A DNA stretch of 64,000 nt from Breviolum minutum Mf 1.05b.01. Taxonomy: Eukaryota > Sar > Dinophyceae > Suessiales > Symbiodiniaceae. The stretch lies in assembly GCA_000507305.1 (NCBI GenBank), contig DF239655.1, positions 32,213 to 96,212 of the forward strand. The letters are read 5' to 3'. This document shows positions 56,501 to 64,000 of this stretch, in pieces. Within the stretch, counting starts at the first letter, position 1; the number at the start of each line of letters is the position of its first letter. Below the pieces are notes generated by a model. It did not search any database. It had not been told where the DNA came from and saw only the letters and a list, made by a program, of their open reading frames with translations. A program made the position numbers and the translations under genes.

Positions 56501-57243
56501 GGGGGGGGGGGGGGGACTGGGAGGCCGGAGGCCGCCATCATATATATATATAGTATATAATGTATTCGTTGGGGGTGTAGATTATCTCTAAGCCCTCAAC
56601 TGGATGGCTGGAAATTTGGGCCTGCCGAAAACCAACATAGCCCCTGAAAATGGGCAGGCCGGGTCCCAAATGGAAGGTAGTTTTGGGGAGAACTGTTACT
56701 TTCATGATGCGTAAATGGTTTTTATTATCTTTTATTTTTATTTTTTAATTTGGGAATTTACATCAAGATATACCGAGCCTGCTGGGTCCCATGAATGGTT
56801 AAGGTGAGTAACTGGAGTAACTGCCCCCTACTTAGATTGGTCAGACTGCATTTTCTGCATGGGGTGCTTGAAGTGGAGGTTGTTTGGAGGCGAGCAAACA
56901 AGGTGCACACAACTGCGCTGGCTGACTTTTTTTTCGAATATTGGGTGTGCATGTATCATATCATATTTCAAAGTATAAAGTACGTATACATATACATTTT
57001 TTCTATTGCTTGCGAATATGCATATATAAACAGCATTTATGTAGCCATCATCTTCTTGGTGGATTTGTATATGTCACAATACCATGAATATTTGTAAATT
57101 GCTACGCAATGGAATGCTTTGGTAAATACTTAACTGTTAACTATTGGGTTTCAGGTCCGGCGGGATGTATATGCATGTACATATTATGATAGTACAGCAT
57201 TCTTCAACACACCAACCATCCGATGATTTTTGTTTTTTTTTCC

Positions 57244-57309
57244 AATCTCTTTGAGGAGCGGCAGGAGTTGCAACAAGAGTTGGAACGTTTAGAACAGCGG
57301 GAGCTCTGA
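57244..57309 (+). CDS. Short coiled-coil exon candidate
   Basis: After a long T-rich run (TTTTTTTTTCCAATCTC) the frame encodes EERQELQQELERLEQREL and ends in TGA. Heptad-like Glu/Gln/Leu/Arg composition is typical of a coiled coil. It may pair with the helix-rich segment at 57.74 kb, but the phase is not established. Confidence 0.25.
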   Translation, partial: NLFEERQELQQELERLEQREL

Positions 57310-57382
57310 CCGGGGTGTGGGTGGTGGATGGTGACAGGTTTCAGCGATGTTTGGTGTAGAACCGAAATGGTACACCCTTAAC

Positions 57383-57498
57383 TGGGTGGTGGCAACTGAA
57401 ATGTTTTTTTTCGAATTTTCACCTCGAAAAATTGGGGAAATCATCGAATTTGACTTGCGCATGTTTTTCAACTGGGTTGGTGAAAAACCACCAACTAG
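57383..57498. mobile_element. Hairpin element, family B
   Basis: TGGGTGGTGGCAACTGAAAT left; GAAAAACCACCAACTAG right. Confidence 0.7.
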
Positions 57499-57606
57499 TG
57501 AAGATTAACGGCTGGAACATTCCATCATGGAACTTTTGGTCTGGATCATTTTCCTTGGAAAACATGGGTCATTTGTAGGTTCCAGCCATTAATCTTCCAG
57601 GGTGTA
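57499..57606. mobile_element. Hairpin element, 'GATTAACGGCTGG' type
   Basis: TGAAGATTAACGGCTGGAAC left pairs with TTCCAGCCATTAATCTTCCA right, ending GGGTGTA. Its left end abuts the previous B-family hairpin. Confidence 0.7.
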
Positions 57607-57743
57607 TCGGTTAGGTTGTCCAACTTCCCAGTATATAGTGGTAAATGAGTCACATGATAGACTTGACACTTCATTTCATGCCACATCCTTACCATTGAGA
57701 ATCCATTGAGGCAGTATGGGTCAATGGCAGTGCTAGACAAAAG

Positions 57744-58159
57744 CCTTGACAGCGAGCCCAGACTTTAACATGAGTTCTTGGGTTCTTGGCGGAACAACTC
57801 CTGGAAGCTGAGAGACGAAACCTGCGGGTGAATTTTCGGAGAGGATCATCAGGTCTCCGGACCGTATCGGCATGGCTGGCAGACTGCCGAGATTGAGGTT
57901 CATCTGGGCTCGTGCCCTTGGCCCAGCCAAGAAAAAGCTGGCCCTGCTGGTGAAAACTGGCCCAGCCAGGAAAAAGGCAGTTTTCAAGGCCCAGCAAGAG
58001 GCATACCAAGAATGGATCCAAGAGAATCCCTCCATGGCTCAAAGCATCGAAGCCGGTGCTCTAGGGGTTAGTCCACAAGCTGTTCTGGACAACACAATCA
58101 CTGCAGGAGGAGCGACTGGCAGCTCTAGGGCCCCTCGGCCCATTGGAACTGTGAGATGA
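57744..58159 (+). CDS. Helix-rich candidate exon(s), unknown protein
   Basis: Two overlapping + frames look protein-like. 57752-57892 reads FLAEQLLEAERRNLRVNFRR and ends in TGA. The frame containing the ATG at 57872 (open from about 57800) runs 95 codons to 58159, with a Lys/Arg/Ala-rich half (GPAKKKLALLVKTGPARKK) and an acidic Pro/Ser tail. A frameshift or a splice could join them. The minus strand is open across 57689-58042 as well. The basic Ala/Lys repeats resemble nucleic-acid-binding or spacer sequence; no domain is recognised. Confidence 0.3.
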
Positions 58160-58440
58160 GAGCCTTGAGTCCAACACAGATTGAGATGCCGAAAACTCAC
58201 CACTTTTTGGTGAGCAAGGTCACCATGTTCAGTAGTTGCTGTTGCTGTTCTGCATGTTGTACGACAGATGGAACTTCACACTTTTCGATGGCTAAATTCA
58301 AAACGATTCAATAAATTCATTAATGAATGTTGAGAAGGGATTTGCGACTGAACATGGAATAGTCCTGGTGGTGCCTCGAATCCTGGAAAGGGGGACAAGG
58401 CAGCGGCATATCGTTTAGTTTAGGGCAAGGGACCCCCAAA

Positions 58441-58677
58441 TCAATGATTGGAAAATTGAGGTGAAGAGAATTGTTTCATTGTAGATATTATGTCAGGAAC
58501 TGGGGTGCAGTTGTTGCGAACATAAGAGGCCGCCCTACAAATTGCATCATGGATTGCATCTTCAAAGTCTTTGACGTTGATCGGCCAAGATTTTTTTCTT
58601 TCACCCTGGGGGCCCCGCACAAAACATACATGCAAAACACACGGTTTTTGGATGTTGTCGTTGGAACTTGAGATCAT
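58441..58677 (-). CDS. Minus-strand open frame, 78 codons, unknown
   Basis: The middle of this frame reads VKDFEDAIHDAICRAASYV, with balanced composition, and ends in TGA at 58441. The opposite strand carries a 66-codon frame over the same bases. It could be an isolated exon or chance; no domain is seen. Confidence 0.2.
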   Translation of the reverse strand: MISSSNDNIQKPCVLHVCFVRGPQGERKKSWPINVKDFEDAIHDAICRAASYVRNNCTPVPDIISTMKQFSSPQFSNH

Positions 58678-58735
58678 GGGAATTTCCAGTGGGAATATTC
58701 ACCATGGATCCCAAATCTCCAAGGAAACAAGTCTT

Positions 58736-58898
58736 GGTGGCTCGTGGTAGTTAGTAACTAGTAACTATAGTAACTAGTAAGTCGGGTTATAAATTCTGTT
58801 TAGGGGACTTGTGACTTATAAACCAACTTGCAGGGCTTAAAATTCGTTGCAGCCCATAGCTACAGTTAAAAACGAGTTACTAACTACCATGAGCCACC
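58736..58898. mobile_element. Long hairpin element (163 bp)
   Basis: GGTGGCTCGTGGTAGTTAGTAAC left pairs with GTTACTAACTACCATGAGCCACC right with one mismatch; core with TAACTAGTAA repeats. Confidence 0.8.
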
Positions 58899-59291
58899 TA
58901 GTGAGAAGTGATCAAATCCCAGTTGTTTGCATTACAGAGCGGATACAAAAACTGTCCCCAGTTTTATGGGGACTAATTATTGTACGGATGCCATTTAGTA
59001 CGGATGCCTATGAACCAACTAATATATGTGGAATGTTCAGAAGGTTTTTGTTGATATTTCTCATGCAATTTTCAGGTGTTTTTTTTGCTGATTTCAGGGA
59101 GGGTACCATCTGGTAAACTAATATAGCCATGGAAATTCCCACCAATCTTCCTGGTAAACACCATCAAAAACGCTGGATTTTCCAGCCAGCTATGTTGGTT
59201 TCAGGGAGATAAACACCCCCGCAGAATTTGACATAGATACCAACAGCGATGGGGTGGAAAATGCATATCCTTGCAAATATGGCTATTTTGG

Positions 59292-59398
59292 ATACACCCC
59301 CAAAGTTTCACATGGAACCTGAAAATGATGGTTTCCAAAAGGAATCTCCTTTTTGCAATGGCTGATTTTCAGGTTCCATGTTAAACTTTAGGTTTGTA
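59292..59398. mobile_element. Hairpin element, family A (ACACCCC variant)
   Basis: ATACACCCCCAAAGTTTCAC left; GTTAAACTTTAGGTTTGTA right; inner arms CATGGAACCTGAAAATGA and its complement. Confidence 0.7.
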
Positions 59399-59892
59399 CC
59401 TATGTCAAGTTTCAGGGAGGTCATAGCTCTTCTAAAACCTTTCTCCCCTTCAAACCTGCGCTCCAGGAAATCTTGTGCTGCGAAGCCATGGCTGAAAGCG
59501 TCTCAAGGAAAGAGAAGGTCTCTGGAGAACTACAGGAGATTACTTTGTTTGGTATATGTAAGGTGCAAAATGGGGACCCCTACCAACCAATTATAAATGG
59601 GGTGATGTAATTCCAACAATGTCGGATTATTTCACCCCAGGAAAACCCATTTTTAACGCCATCTAAATGGGGGGAAACATTTACACCATCAAAAGAGTTG
59701 GTTCGTAAGGGCCAATGTTTTTTTGGTCCGGTCCAAGATGCAAAGATCAAGGTGAGAAATATCATCAAAACATGAAGATCTCTGTTGTTGTTCTGCAAGG
59801 TTGGATTTTTGACAAGGATGTTCGAAAAGGTGGAATCCATGCAAGTTGGCTTTTTTGTTGTTTCGGAACGTGTTTCCGAAAGACAAGAATCA

Positions 59893-59994
59893 CTGGGTGG
59901 TGGCAACTCAAACATTTTTTATTTTCACCTCTACCTGGGGAAATGATCCAATTTGACTAATATGTTTCGAATTGGTTGGTTCAACCACCAACTA
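59893..59994. mobile_element. Hairpin element, family B
   Basis: CTGGGTGGTGGCAACTCAAA left; GGTTCAACCACCAACTAC right. Confidence 0.75.
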
Positions 59995-60340
59995 CGTATA
60001 CCAACTAGTTGTTTTCGGAACATTACTGGACTTCCAAGACATATGTTTGGTAAGATATGGATAGAGGCCAAGTGCAGTCGGTGATGGTAGTGGTAGTGGT
60101 GATAGTGGTATATAATGTCAATAAAGATGATGCCATGGAAACGATATGAGTTTTTCATTCGAACCAAAAGGTAAGAGAAATTCATTAGCACCAACATGGA
60201 TCCTTTAGGATGCCTCCCAAAAAATGTCAGTCGGCGTTGATTCAAGATCAAATCTTTAACCCTGATTGTTAGCAAGCTGGCTTACAAGGAAGCCACTTAT
60301 GAATTGAGTACATTGGCGGGGTTATTCACTTACCCGAACT

Positions 60341-60446
60341 CGGTGGTGCTTTCAATCTTCTTGCATTTTCATCCCTATTTGGGGAAATGATCTTTAATGT
60401 GACTACTGTACCATTTTTCAGGTGGGTTGGTTCAACCACCAACTAG
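60341..60446. mobile_element. Hairpin element, family B
   Basis: CGGTGGTGCTTTCAATC left; GGTTCAACCACCAACTAG right. Confidence 0.7.
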
Positions 60447-60801
60447 ATAACCAATCATGCTAAATTCCAACAAGACATCCCCAGCCACTCCAGGATGTTT
60501 GGATCCGGATAAACTCTTAAAAGGTCGAAAACTTTCAGACTCTGGGAACCAACGAAAGAATAACAACAAAACTGAAACAATCCATCAAAAATTAAACGGG
60601 ACCTTACCAGCGGACCCCTAAGTAAGTCGCTAGAGCTATTAGATACTCAGGTTTTTTCGGGGTCCGTTCAGTGGGTCCTGTTGGAGATTTCTTGGAAACA
60701 AACAAAAATCCAAAGATACTTGGATTGCTTGATACATCTTGGGAATATGAAGCCAGGAATATGAATCCCCAACATGTTTTTCTTCCACTGGATTATGGTG
60801 A

Positions 60802-60926
60802 TACCCTCCACCCTCCGGTTAACGGTTAACCAACATAGCCATGGAAAGTCTTCATTTTTCCCTGAGAAATAGCATCAGCATGGTGGATTTTCCAGCCAGC
60901 GAAATGTTAGTTGATCCCGGAGTGTA
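60802..60926. mobile_element. Hairpin element, family A, eroded
   Basis: TACCCTCCACCCTCC left; GATCCCGGAGTGTA right, with ACCAACATAGCC inner left. Confidence 0.5.
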
Positions 60927-61031
60927 ATTACCCCTCCCCCTGCCTTCAAATGAAAAACAAATAACAACAACCAACTGAACTGCTTCGCAGTTTCACCTGA
61001 AGTATAATTCGGTTATTCTAAGATCCCACCG

Positions 61032-61130
61032 ACATACCCCTGGAAGATACCCCGGATGTTTCACCAACAGTTTATGAAGGAATTTCTTTCTTTGTGGGGG
61101 TTTGGGGAAGGGTATCTTCCCAGGGTATGT
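61032..61130. mobile_element. Hairpin element ending ACATACCCC
   Basis: ACATACCCCTGGAAGATACC left pairs with GGTATCTTCCCAGGGTATGT right. Confidence 0.75.
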
Positions 61131-62118
61131 GGGCAAAATTATTGAGTTATGTTTACCCCTTTCAAAAAAGGCGATGTTGTTTCAAAGCTGTTAAACCTTA
61201 GATATCCAGTCATACCTCCTTGAGGTCAACGGTGTTTGATTGGTATATTCTTTTGGGGGGGTTCCAAATGACACACCGAAGCTTAGCAGGTGTGTTTAAT
61301 GGATGCCTAGGGAAAGTCATCATTTCTGAGGTGACAATGAAACTGTGAGCAATTTTCAAAAAATGAGCAATGAACAAAAAACTCTGGTTATTTTCTGTAT
61401 ATAAGGGATGAAAAAAAACTACCCATTTATTGTAGGGAGTATCATACAACCATTTTACAGATCCCTATCAACCAGCCAGTACGAGGGAAAGTAGGAGTTT
61501 TTTTTTCGTGGCTCAAAAGAAGCCCTTTCAAATAGGTGACCCCCTACAAATTCAACGGAGATGCAACGCAACAACCACAGGAGCGTGTGCAACAAAGTCA
61601 AGCTAAGACTCGAGATCGTCCCAGTCGCGTGGTACGGTGGATCATGAAAAAAACCTCCAAGGTGGGAAGGGAAGGGTCGAGAAGAAAACGTGAATTCTTT
61701 TGGTCTGATTTGGACATGGATCGAAAAACCCTGCCAGTTGATTGTCGCTGGGCATGAAAAGATGGGTGGTAATTACATCTATTTATTCGTTTGATCGGGG
61801 CCCAAAATGATGCTGTGTTCCACTTGTCTGGTGATGTTTTGGGATTTCAAAGCGGGAGATGGATCGCAACCCATCTGAAACGTTTCCTTTCACAGATGAG
61901 TAAGTCCCAAAAATTCTAAGCCCTTCCCATGAACCAATTTTAATCAATAAGCTAAGAAAAGTTCTCAAAAATTCCCATTCATTGCAAATCCTGTTCATAC
62001 TAACTTGGATCCAACCCCCCACCTGGTAGCAGTCACCACCAAAATGATATATTATTTTTGGGTTCCAGGATCCAAATCTAAACCTTGCCACTGGCATCCT
62101 TGCTGGAAGGTAAAGCCA

Positions 62119-62215
62119 TACTGTCGATGGCCGTGATGTATCAAAACCTGTTCATGGGAAAAGCATGTAAAAGCTACCTATCAACTGGTTAGCCCGATTT
62201 CTTCCATCAACACTA
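62119..62215. mobile_element. Hairpin element, family C
   Basis: TACTGTCGATGG left; CCATCAACACTA right; the last repeat before the 62348 gene. Confidence 0.65.
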
Positions 62216-62221
62216 GTAGTT

Positions 62222-62249
62222 CTTGTTTTATCTCGTTTCTTGTTTTCAG
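62222..62249 (+). promoter_or_regulatory. Strong polypyrimidine acceptor upstream of the 62348 gene
   Basis: A T-rich run ending TTGTTTTCAG|G, about 100 nt before the ATG at 62348. It is either the spliced-leader trans-splice acceptor of this gene or the end of an intron in its 5' UTR. A second AG stands at 62263. Confidence 0.5.
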
Positions 62250-62347
62250 GTGTTGTACTTCCAGTTGGAGGTTGTTTCCGCAACTTGAATTGCAGAAGCT
62301 TGTGCCGGCTCAAGTAGTTCACCTTGTGGACTAATTTGCCAAGAGAG

Positions 62348-63385
62348 ATGGCCGGGTGCCTTCCCTTCCATGTCGAGGAGAGGTACAGGTGCTTTGCGTG
62401 GTTTTGCGTGATTGGTTTGTATTCGGTGCCTGGGGCTTATGTGGCGTGGCGCAGTTATCAAATTGCGTTTCATGAGGCTCCATCTTTGAAAACAACCACG
62501 TCGTCAACATGGGGAAACCTGCCAAGGTTTGTTGTGTGCTCCCCGACGGTGGCGCCAAAAAATACCTTCATCAAACTTCTTGGTTTCAAACGAGTCTCTG
62601 AAACAAAGGCAGGTGCGCAAGAACCACGAGAAGAGTATGGTCATGCGTGGCTTCATTTTCGTCAAACAGGGGCTCTCTCTGCTGCTGTGGAGGCAGGACA
62701 AGGACTGCACACCACAGAAAAGATTCCTTCTTATCACTTCTACGCCCCCCAAGCTTTCAAAGGTCCGTTTGCCAAGAGCAAGGAAATGAAGTGTCTGGAA
62801 CTAGACACATCCATGTGGAGGCCCTTGGGCACGATTCAGCACCCATCATTTGTGGACCTCGTCTTCGTGTTGCCCCGGTCCAATACACCCATGATGCATC
62901 TGTATGTGGCAGATTTTGAGGCCAATCCGCCTGTGCAATGGCTGGCCCTGCTGAATGCCGGCGAAACAACAGCGTATCTCAACAAGGTAAAGGCAGGATC
63001 CATGAGACTCAAAGGCAAAGCGATTAACTCTTTGAAGACTTGGACAGAATTTCTTGCCCCAGAATTTAAAGACGTCTACTCCACAGAGCTCGTGTCGTAC
63101 TCTCCCGACAAGAGCTTGGACAAGATAATGCACAACAATCACACAGAGTTAGGCCAAGTATTTAAGGTTTTGTTGAGAATCCCAACGCAGCATGTGCCAG
63201 AACAACTCGAGATTGGTCGACTTCCGCAGATTCTTTTCTTGGTTGCCAATGTTGGCGGATTCTTGTCGGTGATCACATGCATCCTTGGCGTGTGCTGGGT
63301 GCGGAAGAATCCCCATGAACCCTTTGTCAAGAGCTACGAAGAAAAAACTCTCTTAGTTGCGGCGGGTCCGGAGCAGCGCGAATGA
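62348..63385 (+). CDS. Intact 345-aa protein with two membrane segments, unknown function
   Basis: The longest frame in the window, 345 codons with no interruption. I chose the ATG at 62348 because the frame upstream opens only with a TTG, and a strong splice acceptor lies 100 nt before it. A short N-terminal tail (1-14) precedes a first hydrophobic segment at about 15-34 (FAWFCVIGLYSVPGAYVAW). A long soluble domain of about 260 residues follows, with an NHT glycosylation sequon near 264. A second segment lies at about 295-316 (ILFLVANVGGFLSVITCILG), followed by a basic juxtamembrane motif (WVRKNPHEP) and a short acidic tail. This N-in/C-in layout with a large lumenal or extracellular loop is shared by several unrelated channel and receptor-like families (for example P2X or DEG/ENaC-type), but I see none of their signature cysteines or motifs. 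It resembles predicted dinoflagellate membrane proteins of unknown role. The absence of introns is unusual beside the neighbours and may indicate a retro-copied gene, although no poly-A remnant or relict spliced leader was seen. Confidence 0.9.
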   Translation: MAGCLPFHVEERYRCFAWFCVIGLYSVPGAYVAWRSYQIAFHEAPSLKTTTSSTWGNLPRFVVCSPTVAPKNTFIKLLGFKRVSETKAGAQEPREEYGHAWLHFRQTGALSAAVEAGQGLHTTEKIPSYHFYAPQAFKGPFAKSKEMKCLELDTSMWRPLGTIQHPSFVDLVFVLPRSNTPMMHLYVADFEANPPVQWLALLNAGETTAYLNKVKAGSMRLKGKAINSLKTWTEFLAPEFKDVYSTELVSYSPDKSLDKIMHNNHTELGQVFKVLLRIPTQHVPEQLEIGRLPQILFLVANVGGFLSVITCILGVCWVRKNPHEPFVKSYEEKTLLVAAGPEQRE

Positions 63386-63691
63386 TGGATGTGGTCTCAC
63401 TTCCACCTTGCTGGCTGCAGGCAGCCTGGCCAGTTCATTTCACTAATATTACTGTTTGCCACGATGCCATGACAAATGCCATAGGCACCTGGCAACAACC
63501 TCTGCTGCTTGCCTCTGGTAATCAGAAGGTCAGCTTCGCTGAGGATACTGAGATGAAGTCATGCGGGTTGTGATTTTGAAAAGGTTTTTAATCATTGCTG
63601 ACTCGCTGATGTTGCTTTGTAACCAGCTTTCAGAGATATTGCCCTTGCATCACTTTTGGTAGAGCATCCAACCAGAACCACAAGTCGTTAA

Positions 63692-63886
63692 ACTAGTCCA
63701 GCGGCCTTCAAAACTGGTAACCTTTTCCCGAAAGCAAAACGATTCCAGGCTGAAGGAAAGCTACAAGCTGCTGCACATGCACAGACTGCAGCAGTGGAAG
63801 AGTTGGCGAATCGTTTGGATCAGCTCGGACACCTTGAAGGGGTGGAAGGTGCAAGAAGGTTAAAGAAAGGGGGTAAGATGCTATAG
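63692..63886 (+). CDS. Coiled-coil exon, gene continues beyond the window
   Basis: Open from after a TAA at 63689 to TAG at 63884-63886, encoding a long Ala/Glu/Leu helix (LQAAAHAQTAAVEELANRLD) and a basic end (ARRLKKGG). The likely exon begins at an AG near 63696 or 63701. A good donor, GG|GTAAGA, lies at 63873, so the gene probably extends to the right. It begins about 300 bp after the stop of the membrane protein on the same strand, and head-to-tail arrangement is usual in dinoflagellates. The specific protein is not recognised. Confidence 0.45.
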   Translation, partial: TSPAAFKTGNLFPKAKRFQAEGKLQAAAHAQTAAVEELANRLDQLGHLEGVEGARRLKKGGKML

Positions 63887-63898
63887 ACTATAGATGTT

Positions 63899-63919
63899 GT
63901 AGGGTAGATGATGATGAAC

Positions 63920-63954
<35 letters not shown>

Positions 63955-63955
63955 C
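63899..63955 (+). repeat. GAT trinucleotide repeat
   Basis: Twelve or more near-perfect GAT units in a row, inside the presumed intron after the coiled-coil exon. Confidence 0.9.
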
Positions 63956-64000
63956 AGTCATATTTGTATTCATATACGTATATGCATATATAATCCCCCC

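Larger units (their letters stand above)
52601..57243. other. Mostly repeats, assembly gap and weak exon candidates
   Basis: + strand candidates are 52657-52750 (VKRFQRLGANLTGATVLAAI, ending in a hydrophobic helix), a possible first exon at 52952-52978 (ATG in a GCCATGG context, donor CAG|GTGTTT), 54383-54480 (LGAALLTMAAALTGAKGFVF) and 55607-55699 (after TCTCAG|G, with LAPLVELRRSVTKEIRPG). An assembly gap follows at 56056. None is tied to a known family. Confidence 0.25.
58678..62221. other. Hairpin-dense region with weak exon candidates
   Basis: Hairpins occupy much of this interval (58736-58898, 59104-59210, 59292-59398, 59893-59994, 60341-60446, 60802-60926, 61032-61130, 62119-62215). Candidate + exons are 59413-59551 (after TTTCAG|G, with LQEILCCEAMAESVSRKE, donor GTATAT) and 61536-61757 (TQQPQERVQQSQAKTRDRPS). 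Neither is linked to a known family. Confidence 0.25.

Noticed and set aside
55941..56591. Frames of 160-216 codons across the gap
   Set aside because: Most of their length is unknown bases (N).
63386..63573. 63-codon frame directly after the 62348 gene
   Set aside because: It starts within the stop region of that gene and has no splice or domain support; most likely 3' UTR.
1..64000. CRISPR arrays, rRNA, bacterial operons or ribosome-binding sites
   Set aside because: Repeats are inverted or dispersed, not spaced direct repeats, and all gene signals are eukaryotic and spliced.

Overview
The window looks like nuclear DNA of a dinoflagellate, most likely a Symbiodiniaceae-type alga. Four things support this. 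(1) A multi-exon gene at the left edge encodes a protein I recognise as a multi-copy dinoflagellate family. (2) Introns use GT-AG or GC-AG ends with the AG|G acceptor context typical of dinoflagellates. (3) There is a relic of an RNA-virus polymerase of the kind found endogenised in these genomes. (4) Gene density is very low and the sequence between genes is packed with short hairpin (MITE-like) repeats. Nothing looks prokaryotic: there are no operons, rRNA, tRNA or CRISPR arrays.

Layout. 1-430: last exons of an unidentified gene. 588-4070: the transposase-like multi-exon gene. 7.9-9.0 kb: Copia-type retrotransposon debris, with one clear reverse-transcriptase fragment. 12.26-27.4 kb: candidate exons on the + strand, including a possible gene start at 12261, three short exons separated by two 42-nt introns at 15.66-15.97 kb, a possible radial-spoke-head-like junction at 18.4-19.9 kb and a possible gene end at 27408. 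28-44 kb: repeats with scattered weak exon candidates. 44.98-45.64 kb: endogenous RdRp fragment, frameshifted. 46-62 kb: repeats, weak exon candidates and an assembly gap (56056-56500). 62348-63385: an intact, apparently intronless gene for a 345-aa protein with two membrane segments, followed by the start of a coiled-coil gene that runs out of the window.

Repeats dominate. At least ten hairpin families of about 70-165 bp recur, each bounded by terminal inverted repeats, and many copies lie inside inferred introns. Two copies of one family, 31 kb apart, are almost identical, so that family moved recently.

Caution: stop codons are sparse, so open frames of about 50 codons are expected by chance in the hundreds across six frames. 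Only the left-edge gene, the RT fragment, the RdRp relic and the 62348 gene are strong calls. The exon candidates are given with low confidence and their splice evidence stated.
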